Shown piece after piece: positions 1 to 7,482 of a DNA stretch of 57,559 nucleotides (its first letter is position 1; each line of letters opens with the position of its first letter). This DNA is from a virus, in IMG/VR virus record IMGVR_UViG_3300005538_000014, positions 1-57,559 of that record, one strand, 5' to 3'. Below the pieces are notes generated by a model. The model made no database searches. It had not been told where the DNA came from and saw nothing but the letters and a program-made list of their open reading frames with translations. The translations under genes were made by a program, and so were the position numbers.

Positions 1-489
1 GACGCCGTTCGGCGCTGCCCCGAGGCAATGGCGCTGATCAACGGTGCCGACATCGAGTCCTCCTATTTCGCTGAGGATCCTGCGACCGGGCTGATGGTTC
101 GTGCCAGGCCGGACATTTTCCACCGCAAGACTGGCGTCATGGTCGACCTCAAACGAACCGTGGATGCTTCCGAGGAAGGTTTCGGTAGATCAGCGTCGGA
201 GTTCCGCTACGACGTGCAGGGCGCTTGGTATCCCTACGTGGTGAACCTCGCGACCCGCGAACAGGTACACCAATTCAAATTCATCGCTGTCGAGTCCGAA
301 TATCCGTACGTTATCGGAATCTACGACTTGCAGCCGGAAGATTTCATCGGCGGCCTCGAACAGGCGCGCCGAGACCTCGAAACCATCGCCGAGTGCTACC
401 GCACAGGCGCTTGGCCTGACCACTCGATCACAACGAAACCGCTGAGGTTTCCGCCGTGGCACAAACGGCGAATTGGGAGTGTCCATTGA
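1..489 (+). CDS. RecE/YqaJ-like PD-(D/E)XK exonuclease, C-terminal part (5' end outside window)
   Basis: The reading frame is open from the first base, so the gene continues upstream; an internal ATG lies at 28. The translated part holds the core of a PD-(D/E)XK nuclease: a conserved Asp in RARPDIF, then the D-x-K pair in MVDLKRT, then the Y-x-x-Q-x-x-x-Y signature (YDVQGAWY) typical of DUF3799/RecE and YqaJ-like phage exonucleases. Such enzymes resect dsDNA ends 5' to 3' and hand single strands to an annealing protein. The annealing candidate is encoded at 1104-2078 in the same run of overlapping genes. The stop codon overlaps the next ATG (TGATG). The family call is good; which exonuclease subfamily it belongs to is inference. 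Confidence 0.75.
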   Translation, partial: DAVRRCPEAMALINGADIESSYFAEDPATGLMVRARPDIFHRKTGVMVDLKRTVDASEEGFGRSASEFRYDVQGAWYPYVVNLATREQVHQFKFIAVESEYPYVIGIYDLQPEDFIGGLEQARRDLETIAECYRTGAWPDHSITTKPLRFPPWHKRRIGSVH

Positions 490-932
490 TGAAACTCGTC
501 GTCAACAACCCGGCCGGAGTGGCGTACCTCGCGCTACTGGCGCAACTCGCCGCGCTCAATGATGCGCGCGAGAAGGAGCTTGTCCGCATCGACTCCAAAT
601 TGGATGGCATGCGCGAAGCAATGCTGGCCGACCAGGAGAAATTGCACGCGGCCGCGACCGAGGAGGTAGCCGCACTCGAAGCGCAGATCGCAGCCCTCCA
701 CGAGGAGATCGCGGAACGCAAGCAACGGCTGACGGACGACTTGGTGGAAATCAAGGACACGTTCCAAAAGGCGGAGGGTCTGGCATCGACGGCGCGGGAA
801 AAGGCGTTTGCCGTACACGCGAAGAAGCGCGCCGCCATCGTCGCAAAACTCGAAGGTGCCGGCGAGCGCGGCGCAGAGTTTCAGCGGAAGATTATCGAGG
901 CCGGGCTTGAGGCGTTCGCGACGGCCGCTTGA
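489..932 (+). CDS. Hypothetical coiled-coil protein
   Basis: Encodes about 147 aa starting at the ATG that overlaps the previous stop. GGAG lies about 8 bases upstream, so I prefer it to an upstream in-frame GTG at 456. After a short N-terminus (MKLVVNNPAG), most of the chain is a long charged helix rich in Ala, Glu, Lys and Arg with heptad-like spacing (residues about 20-140), suggesting a coiled coil. No catalytic motif is visible. It sits between the exonuclease and the annealing candidate, so a role in recombination or DNA handling is possible but unproven. Its stop overlaps the next ATG (TGATG), indicating translational coupling. Confidence 0.7.
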   Translation: MKLVVNNPAGVAYLALLAQLAALNDAREKELVRIDSKLDGMREAMLADQEKLHAAATEEVAALEAQIAALHEEIAERKQRLTDDLVEIKDTFQKAEGLASTAREKAFAVHAKKRAAIVAKLEGAGERGAEFQRKIIEAGLEAFATAA

Positions 933-1117
933 TGTTCAACCTTGATCTTCGCCCAACCGCGCTCGGCGTCAAAGAGGTCGTCATAAGGCCGGAAATTGGC
1001 GGGATGCAGTTTTGCATGCTGCCGGATGAAGCCGACCAGTTCGCCAACAGACTCATCGAAGCCGCGCGGATGGCGCGGGAGAGTATCAACCGAAGGGGAA
1101 ATCATGCTGGAAGATAA
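932..1117 (+). CDS. Small hypothetical protein
   Basis: A 61-aa ORF starting at an ATG that overlaps the upstream stop and ending 14 bases inside the next gene, so it is packed like a real operon member. The sequence is an N-terminal hydrophobic/beta-like part (VVIRPEIGGMQFCML) followed by an amphipathic helix (DEADQFANRLIEAARMARE). I recognise no family. Its position between the nuclease and the annealing candidate is the only functional hint. Confidence 0.55.
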   Translation: MFNLDLRPTALGVKEVVIRPEIGGMQFCMLPDEADQFANRLIEAARMARESINRRGNHAGR

Positions 1118-2078
1118 CGTACAAGTAATTCCGCCCGGACCGCCCGTCGAGGCGTACGAGCAGTCGCGCTCGGTCGCGCCCATGGCACCGGGCCGCTCGC
1201 TCGCGGAACACGTCAACGCCGGCACCGTCGCGGTCGAACAGGCCCGCGCCGAAGCCGAGGTTATGACGAAGATCAAGATGGCGATTGCGTTCCCGCGCAA
1301 CGAGCACGCGGCAACGCAGAAGATCATCCGCGCATGTCAGGAGTTGTCGCTGGCGGAGGAGGCATTCTACGAGTTCAGCCGCGGCGAGACCGTTACAGGC
1401 CCGTCGATCAGGCTCGCCGAAGAACTGGCGCGGTGTTGGGGCAACATCGAGTCCGGCCTTGTCGAACTCAGCCAGAAAGACGGCGTGAGCGAAATGCGCG
1501 CTTACGCGTGGGACAAGGAGACGAACACCGAATCCGTCCAGAATTTCACCGTGCGCCACATCCGCGACACTAAGAGCGGCGGCCGCGCACTCTCGCAGCA
1601 GCGTGACATCTACGAATTGACCGCCAACATGGGAAGCCGGCGCTTGCGTGCGCGCATCCTGGCGATCCTTCCCAAGTGGTACGTGCGGCTCGCCGAAGAC
1701 GAGTGCCGGAAGACGCTGCGCTCGGGCGACAAGGCAACCGTTGCGGAGCGCAGCCGCAGGATGCTCGCCGAGTTCACCCGCTACGGTGTCAACGTCGCCA
1801 TGATCGAGAAGAAGATCGGCAAGCCGTTCGATCAGATCACGGGCGATGACCTCGTAACTCTCCGCTCAGCATTCACCGCGATCAAGGACGGCGCGTCCGC
1901 CGTGTCCGAGGTGTTCCCGAGCGATGAAGCGAACAAGGGCGGCCTTGCGGCGGCTCTCACAGCGGCAACCGAAGCTAAGCCGGACGCATCGGCATCGAAG
2001 GGCGCGAAAACAAAGGCCAAGGAGCAGCCTCAGAAGGCGGAGGGTGCCGCACAGCAGGGAGACGGTGACGTATTCTAA
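1104..2078 (+). CDS. Putative phage recombination / single-strand annealing-type protein
   Basis: 324 aa. I chose the ATG at 1104 because AAGGGGAA lies just upstream; a longer frame from 996 overlaps the previous gene and lacks a ribosome site. The protein belongs to a widespread phage family recognisable by GPSIRLAEELARCWGNI and the downstream DIYELTANMGSRRLRA block, usually encoded beside RecE-like nucleases. That context suggests a RecT/Erf-like annealing role, but family function is not established to my knowledge. The last 60 residues are low-complexity, rich in Ala, Lys, Glu and Gln, and probably disordered. The stop codon abuts the next ATG. Confidence 0.65.
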   Translation: MLEDNVQVIPPGPPVEAYEQSRSVAPMAPGRSLAEHVNAGTVAVEQARAEAEVMTKIKMAIAFPRNEHAATQKIIRACQELSLAEEAFYEFSRGETVTGPSIRLAEELARCWGNIESGLVELSQKDGVSEMRAYAWDKETNTESVQNFTVRHIRDTKSGGRALSQQRDIYELTANMGSRRLRARILAILPKWYVRLAEDECRKTLRSGDKATVAERSRRMLAEFTRYGVNVAMIEKKIGKPFDQITGDDLVTLRSAFTAIKDGASAVSEVFPSDEANKGGLAAALTAATEAKPDASASKGAKTKAKEQPQKAEGAAQQGDGDVF

Positions 2079-2309
2079 ATGGTCGAACGCACCACGGAGT
2101 ACCTCACTCCACAGGAGGTCGAGGAGGAGTTTCGCGGAAGCATCACAGTCCGCACACTCCAACGCTGGCGCAGTGACGACCGCAAGTACGGCCCACCGTA
2201 TCTGAAGGTTGGCAATCGCATCCTGTACCCACGCGACGGACTGAAAAAGTGGGCGAAGGAAAACGAGTACGCGTCAACGAGTGACTACGGATCGAAGAAA
2301 GCAGCCTAG
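2079..2309 (+). CDS. Helix-turn-helix (excisionase/MerR-like) DNA-binding protein
   Basis: 76 aa, beginning immediately after the upstream stop (TAA-ATG). The sequence runs YLTPQEVEEEF, then TVRTLQRWR as the recognition-helix region, then PPYLKVGNRILYPRDGLKKWA, which is the classic winged HTH_17/excisionase arrangement: helix-turn-helix followed by a wing with a conserved R-x-x-Y/F-P and a W at the end. Such proteins act as excisionases or small transcription factors. No integrase is visible in the window, so either role is possible. The call as a DNA-binding protein is firm; the exact role is inference. Confidence 0.8.
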   Translation: MVERTTEYLTPQEVEEEFRGSITVRTLQRWRSDDRKYGPPYLKVGNRILYPRDGLKKWAKENEYASTSDYGSKKAA

Positions 2310-2379
2310 TTCGGCAACGGAAACATGGCTGGAAAACCACTGCAACGCGCCGACGTTTCCGGGCGCAAAGGAGAGTAGC

Positions 2380-2832
2380 TTGACAGGTACCACAACAACG
2401 GCCGGATCGACGCCGGCCACCACGGGGTTCTTCGCGAACGCCATCAAGTGGGTCGAAGGCGAGATCAGTGCCGCGGAAACAGCAGTCACGGCCGAGGCCG
2501 CGGTAATCTGGAATGATGTGAAGGAAGAGGCGCTCGCGATCGAGCCGGAGGTCGTCGAAGCGTTCGACAATCTGTTCAGCCAGCTTGCGCCGTTCGCGGT
2601 CGCGGCAGCCACCACTGTCGGCAAGGACATCCTGAGCGGCAAACTCAGCACGAGCGAAGGCCGCTCACAGGTGATCACGCAACTTGGTCAGAAGGCGCAG
2701 ACGTTGGGCTATTCGCTCGAACAGCAGGGCGTTACGTCCGCGATCAATCTCGCCACGGAGTTCGGCGTCGGCGTTTACAAGCTCGCGACCGGCCAGTCTG
2801 TAGGCCAGCCGCAGAACCCGGCCGGAGGGTAA
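2380..2832 (+). CDS. Hypothetical protein, last gene of the left plus-strand operon
   Basis: Encodes about 150 aa from a TTG at 2380. I chose it because AAAGGAGAG sits at the right distance; an upstream in-frame ATG at 2281 overlaps the previous gene without a ribosome site. The N-terminus is Thr/Gly/Ser rich, followed by amphipathic helices (FFANAIKWVEGEISAAE) and an Ala-rich segment (LAPFAVAAATTVG) that is mildly hydrophobic. There is no recognisable domain. It is followed by the bidirectional terminator at 2873-2903 and faces the lysis cassette, so a membrane-related role cannot be excluded. Confidence 0.55.
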   Translation: MTGTTTTAGSTPATTGFFANAIKWVEGEISAAETAVTAEAAVIWNDVKEEALAIEPEVVEAFDNLFSQLAPFAVAAATTVGKDILSGKLSTSEGRSQVITQLGQKAQTLGYSLEQQGVTSAINLATEFGVGVYKLATGQSVGQPQNPAGG

Positions 2833-2872
2833 TTTTCCGGCTCATTTGTTGAAAACTCCCTTGGAAGACCGA

Positions 2873-2903
2873 GAAACGGCGCGGCTGTCAACCGCGCCGT
2901 TTC
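2873..2903. terminator. Bidirectional terminator between convergent operons
   Basis: A perfect 12-bp inverted repeat (GAAACGGCGCGG / CCGCGCCGTTTC) with a 7-nt loop lies between the plus-strand operon ending at 2832 and the minus-strand lysis gene ending at 2908. T-rich bases follow on the plus side. Its placement between converging genes fits transcription termination in both directions. Confidence 0.8.
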
Positions 2904-2907
2904 AGTC

Positions 2908-3162
2908 TCAGCTTTTCGCGCAGGCCCGCGCGGCGTCGCGCATCGCCTGCCAGTCCTTTTCCATTCGCATGATCACCGGAGACTTTGCGGCGATCAGCGC
3001 CTTGGCGAGCTTGGCCTGGTCAGCCCTTGACCAGTCCTGTGTCGGAATGCACGTCGCGTGCAGATTGATCGTAACAGGCGCGGGAACGGGAGCCGGGTTG
3101 CCGGACAGGGCCGCGCAGCCACACACAGCCACGCACAGAGCGATAATTCCGAGCTTACGCAT
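2908..3162 (-). CDS. Small outer-membrane lipoprotein, candidate Rz1-like o-spanin
   Basis: 84 aa. The N-terminus MRKLGIIALCVAVCGC is a type II signal peptide ending in a lipobox (A-V-C-G-C, lipidated Cys at residue 16). A Pro-rich stretch (NPAPVPAPV) and a short charged domain (QDWSRADQAKLAKAL... WQAMRDAARAC) follow. Small Pro-containing lipoproteins at the end of a holin-endolysin cassette are typical outer-membrane spanin subunits, which connect to an inner-membrane partner to disrupt the outer membrane. Its start overlaps the preceding gene by 8 bases, as in many Rz/Rz1 pairs. The lipoprotein call is firm; the spanin role is inferred from position. Confidence 0.7.
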   Translation of the reverse strand: MRKLGIIALCVAVCGCAALSGNPAPVPAPVTINLHATCIPTQDWSRADQAKLAKALIAAKSPVIMRMEKDWQAMRDAARACAKS

Positions 3163-3379
3163 TACCCGCCTCCAATCGTTTCAGCGCCTCGTCGTCCGTC
3201 TTTGGCGCGTTTGCTTCGGCCTTTGCGATGTTGGCTTCCGTTGCGGCGTTCGCGTTCGCAATGTCGCGCTGCGCTTCCGCCGTTCCCTGTGCGACGCCGG
3301 CCGCTTGCTGTTTGCCGCCGAACAGCCATTGCGCCACCGACACGGCAGCCGAAATCAGCGCGGCAACGATTGTACCCAT
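3155..3379 (-). CDS. Small membrane-anchored protein, candidate i-spanin or lysis accessory protein
   Basis: 74 aa. The start is the ATG overlapping the stop of the holin candidate (ATGA arrangement); longer upstream frames overlap the holin. The N-terminus (GTIVAALISAAVSVAQWLFGG) is one hydrophobic segment. It is followed by an Ala/Glu/Lys-rich amphipathic helix (residues about 25-74) that could form a periplasmic coiled coil. Membrane anchor plus coiled coil, immediately before a lipoprotein gene, is the layout of an inner-membrane spanin. It is shorter than classical Rz, so the role is a hypothesis. Confidence 0.6.
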   Translation of the reverse strand: MGTIVAALISAAVSVAQWLFGGKQQAAGVAQGTAEAQRDIANANAATEANIAKAEANAPKTDDEALKRLEAGNA

Positions 3380-3627
3380 CACTTTCCCCTCAAATGACGC
3401 GCCACGCGCGCCTTCATTACAGCGCCGTAAACCGAGAACACGGCACCGATGATGGTCACACCGAGTGAGACCCATCCCTGAATCTGCGTAATGTGACCGT
3501 TCACCCACATGAACATTGAACTCACTCCGCCGCCGCCCCACAGCACCCACGCGTGTTTGATGGCGGCATGTTCGGATTGCCCCGCCGCGATCTCAGCCCC
3601 GTAATCGCGAATACCCTGCATGACCAT
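3379..3627 (-). CDS. Putative holin
   Basis: 82 aa, located directly after the endolysin gene and overlapping the next gene by an ATGA. It has two probable membrane segments: about residues 27-45 (WVLWGGGGVSSMFMWVNG) and 50-70 (GWVSLGVTIIGAVFSVYGAVM). A positively charged C-tail (KARVARHLRGK) follows, the usual holin polarity. Holins permeabilise the inner membrane and time lysis. The ORF has two possible starts six bases apart (ATG GTC ATG). Call by topology, size and context, not by a diagnostic motif. Confidence 0.65.
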   Translation of the reverse strand: MVMQGIRDYGAEIAAGQSEHAAIKHAWVLWGGGGVSSMFMWVNGHITQIQGWVSLGVTIIGAVFSVYGAVMKARVARHLRGK

Positions 3628-3628
3628 T

Positions 3629-4276
3629 TTACGCGCTCCCGTCCATCAGTCGTTGTACGCCAGAGACGCCGCACGCCTGCAAGGCGCGGTGCCAGCAGTC
3701 GGCGCGCTCCGCTTCCCCGCCCTCCCCGCCGTTGATACGCAGGGTGATTGCGGCGAATTTTCCGAGATCGGCCAGCGTGTTCAGGTGATTTGACCACCAG
3801 TACCAGGCCGCACTCCGCGCCGCGTTGCCGGGCTGCAGGAGCAAGTCAGGATCCGCTACGAGCGGCAGCCCGAGGTTGACGCCGCAAGCCGCATATTCTC
3901 CGCGGCCGGTAATTTGCAGGAGGCCCCGGCCGCGGTAGCGCCATCCGTCTCCGCTTGCCTCGTTTCCATTCCCCATCCGGTTCGCATAGACGCGATTCGC
4001 GATGCGCTCCGGGAAATCCGCGTAGTGCGGAACGTCGCCCGGTGTGAAATGAGACGGGAAGGCCCGCAGGAGCGCCGCGGCCGAGTAGCGAAGGTTCTCC
4101 TCCACAACAGAGAACCACTCGCTCTCGTACGCCGCTTCCGCAATGAAGGCGGCGCGCCGATAGGGCGTTGTGATGTCGAACTCCGCCATTGCCGAATTGA
4201 GCGGCGCAACATAGGCGCGCACGCGATCAATCGGGCATTTCGCCACGGAGGAGAGGAGCGCAGCCGTGATAACCAT
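3629..4276 (-). CDS. Endolysin, glycoside hydrolase family 19 (chitinase-like muramidase)
   Basis: 215 aa. The signature YRGRGLLQITGRGEY (residues about 113-127) is diagnostic for phage and bacterial GH19 lysozyme-type enzymes that cleave the peptidoglycan glycan backbone. The first catalytic region reads AFIAEAAYESEWF: the catalytic Glu is present, but the His common in this family (H-E-S) is replaced by Tyr. There is no clear signal peptide, so release is presumably holin-dependent. The ATG is 13 bases from a GTCGTGACG element whose spacer also forms a GACGCC/GGCGTC hairpin and contains AAAGG. It is the first gene of the lysis operon. Confidence 0.88.
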   Translation of the reverse strand: MVITAALLSSVAKCPIDRVRAYVAPLNSAMAEFDITTPYRRAAFIAEAAYESEWFSVVEENLRYSAAALLRAFPSHFTPGDVPHYADFPERIANRVYANRMGNGNEASGDGWRYRGRGLLQITGRGEYAACGVNLGLPLVADPDLLLQPGNAARSAAWYWWSNHLNTLADLGKFAAITLRINGGEGGEAERADCWHRALQACGVSGVQRLMDGSA

Positions 4277-4298
4277 GACGCCTTTATGGCGTCACGAC
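4277..4298 (-). promoter_or_regulatory. GTGACG-type late promoter of the lysis operon
   Basis: On the minus strand, GTCGTGACG ends exactly 13 bases before the endolysin ATG. The -10-like hexamer here is CATAAA. This is the one site where the last position is A instead of T, and where an AAAGG sits near the start codon. Confidence 0.6.
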
Positions 4299-4300
4299 GC

Positions 4301-5482
4301 TCACCGCGTTTCGATGGTGAGCGTCAGGCTCCAATCGGCCGGGAGCAGGATAAGTTGCTGCCCGAATGTCAACGCGTTCTTGCCAACCGGAATGCCGGCG
4401 CTGCCGATGATGATGTCGTTGGCGGTCGTACCGTTGCCCAATTTCACGGTCGCACCCGCATTCGAGGAATCGACCATGAGGCCAACCGTAACTGTCTCGC
4501 CGATCTGGAAAGACTGAGGCGATGTGCATGTCGCTGTGAGCGCGATCATGGCGCTCGCCGCAACCAGCCCAAGGCCGTGCGTGAACGAGACCATTGACGA
4601 GTTCGACCAAGCGCCAGCGGCAACTGTCATGGTATAGATGTACGTTCCGCGGATAGTCGTAAAGTTCGAGCCGTCGAAATAGATCGTGACAGCGGTGCCC
4701 CCCATGCCGGCGCGTGACGAAACGCCATCGAGCGTGGCACTGGGGTTGGGATTGATCGTCAGGGTTCCGCCGACCGTGGCCGGAATTGAGAACGTCGCCA
4801 TCCACCCGGCAGACAGATTGTTCGGGTTAAGTGTGAGGGTCGTGCCGGCCGTGAAAATGATCGTGGTATTGTGGTCGCTTTGCAGCGCCGTGTACGAGCC
4901 GGAACCGTTCTCGCTCGCGTTGACCAGCGTTGCCGGGTCCGTATTGCCAGCCCCGACATTCGTTCCGTCCGCGGAAACGCGCGCCGCGCGGCCGCCAGCA
5001 AGGATGTAGCCGGAGCCAGTCGCGGTTTTGAGTGTGACGCTGTTCGTCCCGGTGCAGCGATTGATCACCTCCCAATCGCCGGAATTTGGGAAGGCGACGT
5101 TTGTGGAAGCGGTAAGCGCGCCGGTCAGGATGATTACCTTGCACCCGTATTGCGCTGCCGTGAGAGTGTTGGTGCCGTTTGTAATCGGCACGGTGACTAC
5201 ACCGCCTGCCGCGTTCGCAACGAAGCTGGTCGTCGCGAGCTTCTGTGAGGAGTCGCCTGTGGCCGGGTTTGGTCCCTTCGGAGTGCCTGTGAAGAACGGC
5301 GAGTTCAGCGGCGCAGCCGACGATTGGAGCGCCGTCAACTGCGCATTGAGCCAGTTTGTCCGGTTCGCGAGATTCGTGAGGCCGGCGTTGGCCGGGCCGG
5401 AAACGCCGCCAGTAACCGGGTCCGTCGTGTCCACGCCTTGAACGTGGGCGTCGTAATTGGTGGTTTCGGTGATATTAAACAT
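4301..5482 (-). CDS. Tail fibre protein
   Basis: 393 aa. The N-terminus (GLTNLANRTNWLNAQLTAL) is the conserved attachment-type segment found in many phage fibres. It is followed by the fibre repeat APLNSPFFTGTPKGP... SQKLATTSFVANAAGG, known from lambda/T4-like side fibres. The rest is Ser/Thr/Asn/Gly-rich beta-structure without a visible enzymatic motif. It lies between lysis and baseplate genes, as fibres often do, and starts 13 bases after its own promoter element. The module PLNSP-F-TG recurs in the 1338-aa fibre at 41035-45051, hinting at module exchange within the genome. It probably contributes to host recognition. Confidence 0.8.
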   Translation of the reverse strand: MFNITETTNYDAHVQGVDTTDPVTGGVSGPANAGLTNLANRTNWLNAQLTALQSSAAPLNSPFFTGTPKGPNPATGDSSQKLATTSFVANAAGGVVTVPITNGTNTLTAAQYGCKVIILTGALTASTNVAFPNSGDWEVINRCTGTNSVTLKTATGSGYILAGGRAARVSADGTNVGAGNTDPATLVNASENGSGSYTALQSDHNTTIIFTAGTTLTLNPNNLSAGWMATFSIPATVGGTLTINPNPSATLDGVSSRAGMGGTAVTIYFDGSNFTTIRGTYIYTMTVAAGAWSNSSMVSFTHGLGLVAASAMIALTATCTSPQSFQIGETVTVGLMVDSSNAGATVKLGNGTTANDIIIGSAGIPVGKNALTFGQQLILLPADWSLTLTIETR

Positions 5483-5504
5483 GGCCCGAGCGTGCCGTCA
5501 CGTC
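5483..5504 (-). promoter_or_regulatory. GTGACG-type late promoter of the tail fibre gene
   Basis: The minus strand carries a doubled GTGACGTGACGG. The proximal GTGACG ends 13 bases before the fibre ATG, with -10-like CACGCT followed by six bases and then ATG. The distal copy contains the stop codon of the upstream gene. There is no Shine-Dalgarno sequence between the motif and the start. Confidence 0.65.
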
Positions 5505-6375
5505 ACGGCGAAACATAATTGAGGTTGCGGAGCAGATTGCCCGCGGCCCGGCATGCGTTGATGATGTCGGTGACGACGTGCTGGACATAGCTTGGGTCCG
5601 CACCGTCGCTGAAATCATAGCTATAGGTTACGTCAAACTGATTGTACGAGTATGTGACGACGCTATTGTAATTGATGGCTCCGTTATAGGTGTTCGCACC
5701 GTTATACGTTGCCCCTCCAACCGTCGTCGTGACATCGGCTACGGTCGTATCCTGATTGGTAAATCGTGTGATGGCGAGTTCCATTGCCAGATTGTTGCAA
5801 TTCTGGTTGACGATGGACGCCATCATGCGGTTCGCGTAGTGCGTGTCGCTTTCCGTTGCGCTCTTGCGGCCGATGTTTCCGTAGTACGAGCCGAGTGTGT
5901 CGAGAAAAAACCCGCTGGCAGACGGATTCCCGTTGTCCAAGATGCTCAACTGCGCCGGCGCGGCCGCAATCGTATCCTGCAACTGTTCAAGCTCGTAGGC
6001 TTGCGCTTCGAGGTAGGCGTACAGGAGGTTGGTGTACCCCAACATCGGCTGGCCGCTGCCGCCCGACGAATCCAGGAGAACCAGCGCGCCGAGGGTTGCG
6101 TTGTCCGTTCCGTCGACGTAGGTGACAGAGTAGCCTGGCTGCGCAGCGATATAATCGGCCAAGCCAGCAATCGTGTACTGGCTCAAATCGATGGTGAGGC
6201 CGGGAACGGTGGTGCTGCCAGTAGTGATCGCGGTTGTCAGAAAGCCGTCCGAGACCGTCCACGTCATGGACGAGCCGGCAGCGCCGACAAAAATAACGAT
6301 CAGCGCATTGAAGAAATCTGGATCGGTCCAGAACGCTTCCGTCAGGAATGAGAGGAGTGTTTGCGTGAGCAGCAT
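5503..6375 (-). CDS. Putative baseplate wedge protein (tail protein I / Mu gp48-like position)
   Basis: 290 aa, three bases downstream of the gpJ-like gene. It follows the order gp25-like, gpJ-like, then gpI-like that is conserved in contractile-tail phages. The middle contains helical stretches (YLEAQAYELEQLQDTIAAAPAQ). A later region reads GFFLDTLGSYYGNIGRKSATESDTHYANRMM, resembling the 'L-D-x-L-G-x-x-Y/W... R' segments of baseplate wedge proteins. The C-terminus is Tyr/Asn/Thr-rich beta-structure. The call rests mainly on gene order; sequence similarity is suggestive only. Confidence 0.6.
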   Translation of the reverse strand: MLLTQTLLSFLTEAFWTDPDFFNALIVIFVGAAGSSMTWTVSDGFLTTAITTGSTTVPGLTIDLSQYTIAGLADYIAAQPGYSVTYVDGTDNATLGALVLLDSSGGSGQPMLGYTNLLYAYLEAQAYELEQLQDTIAAAPAQLSILDNGNPSASGFFLDTLGSYYGNIGRKSATESDTHYANRMMASIVNQNCNNLAMELAITRFTNQDTTVADVTTTVGGATYNGANTYNGAINYNSVVTYSYNQFDVTYSYDFSDGADPSYVQHVVTDIINACRAAGNLLRNLNYVSP

Positions 6376-6378
6376 CGG

Positions 6379-7482
6379 TTAGATGCCCGTGATCGCGATG
6401 GTTCCCGGCATCAGCTTGTGCGAAAAGTTCGTTGTCTGGTCCGTCGTCGGTGCGGACATGGTGTAATTGTCCACACCCTTGATGCTCTTCGCGAGGAACA
6501 CAGCTTGTGAGCACTCGAAGGTGTCACCAATGCCGAGGCTGAGGATGTAGTTGGTAATCGCGGTTTGCACGAGCGGCGCAAGAACGGACGAATCGTATCC
6601 CGGCAGCGCCGAGACGTTGGCCGTGACGTTGAGGTTCGTCGACGTCGCGGCGCTCACGACCAGATTGACGCCTGCCGCTTTGTACCCCGGAACCTTTTGG
6701 CCCGTGTTTGGGTCGATGTAACCAAGCAGGATGTTGGTAACTTGGGTGAGGAGCGCCGAAGAGGCGACCGTATTGGTGCCGTTGTGGACGTACACCGTGA
6801 CCGTGCCGATTGTGTCGTTGACTGACGCCGAAAGCACTTGCTCGCTAACGGAGCCGGTCTGATCGAGCAAGACGGCCGTGCTGCACCCATAGATCAGGCC
6901 AGCCACGGTCGCGCGCGCGAGGGACTTAATGTAAGCCTGAAACCGCTGCTTGCGCTGCGCGTCCGTCTCGGCGTCGCGGCCGTTCACAAAGGCCGCCGCG
7001 TTCGACGCCGAGGTGAATCCGGTAATGGGAGTTGTGGGAGTGAAGCTCGTACCAGCGGGGATGTTGCCAACAGGCCCCGTCGCACTCGCCCCGACAAGCA
7101 CGTTGCCGTTGGTATTGCCAGCGGGGATGGTGACATCGGCCGCGGAGGTGTAGGTAACGGAGCCGCCCGTGTACTGGAACACGGTTCCCGCAGGAATGAG
7201 CGTATCCGTAGCCTGCGCCGTGATATTGACGCCGATAAGGCCGCTTGCCGCCATCGCAACGAGCGCGGCGAAATTGAACGTGTTGTATGTCGCGACCGGG
7301 ATGGCTTCGAGCAGCCCGTTCATCACTTGCTGGTAACACTGGTCGATTTCGTTCGCGGGCGCTTCAACAAGGGTGCGCGCGATCGATCCCACCGAAAAAT
7401 CCGTGATCTTCGTGGTCCCCGCCTTCATGCGGTTGACCATCGAGGCCACGATGGAGGGGAAATTCTTGATCTGGAAGGCCAT
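6379..7482 (-). CDS. Baseplate J-like protein (Mu gp47 / P2 gpJ / T4 gp6 family)
   Basis: 367 aa. It shows the Baseplate_J family layout: an N-terminal helical part with GSIARTLVEAPANEIDQCYQ, a central beta-domain (ADVTIPAGNTNGNVLVGASATGPVGNIPAGT) and the hallmark GRDAETDAQRKQRFQAYIKSLARAT with a conserved Arg/Asp-rich helix. A C-terminal domain starting VNLVVSAATSTNLNVTANV follows. These proteins form the wedge dimers that ring the baseplate hub. The start overlaps the stop of the gp25-like gene (TAATG). This is a confident assignment. Confidence 0.88.
   Translation of the reverse strand: MAFQIKNFPSIVASMVNRMKAGTTKITDFSVGSIARTLVEAPANEIDQCYQQVMNGLLEAIPVATYNTFNFAALVAMAASGLIGVNITAQATDTLIPAGTVFQYTGGSVTYTSAADVTIPAGNTNGNVLVGASATGPVGNIPAGTSFTPTTPITGFTSASNAAAFVNGRDAETDAQRKQRFQAYIKSLARATVAGLIYGCSTAVLLDQTGSVSEQVLSASVNDTIGTVTVYVHNGTNTVASSALLTQVTNILLGYIDPNTGQKVPGYKAAGVNLVVSAATSTNLNVTANVSALPGYDSSVLAPLVQTAITNYILSLGIGDTFECSQAVFLAKSIKGVDNYTMSAPTTDQTTNFSHKLMPGTIAITGI

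Noticed and set aside
4274-4298. GACGCC-ATAAA-GGCGTC at the endolysin start as an operator palindrome
   Set aside because: The repeat is made from the promoter spacer itself and is not found at other sites, so a separate regulatory role is not supported.
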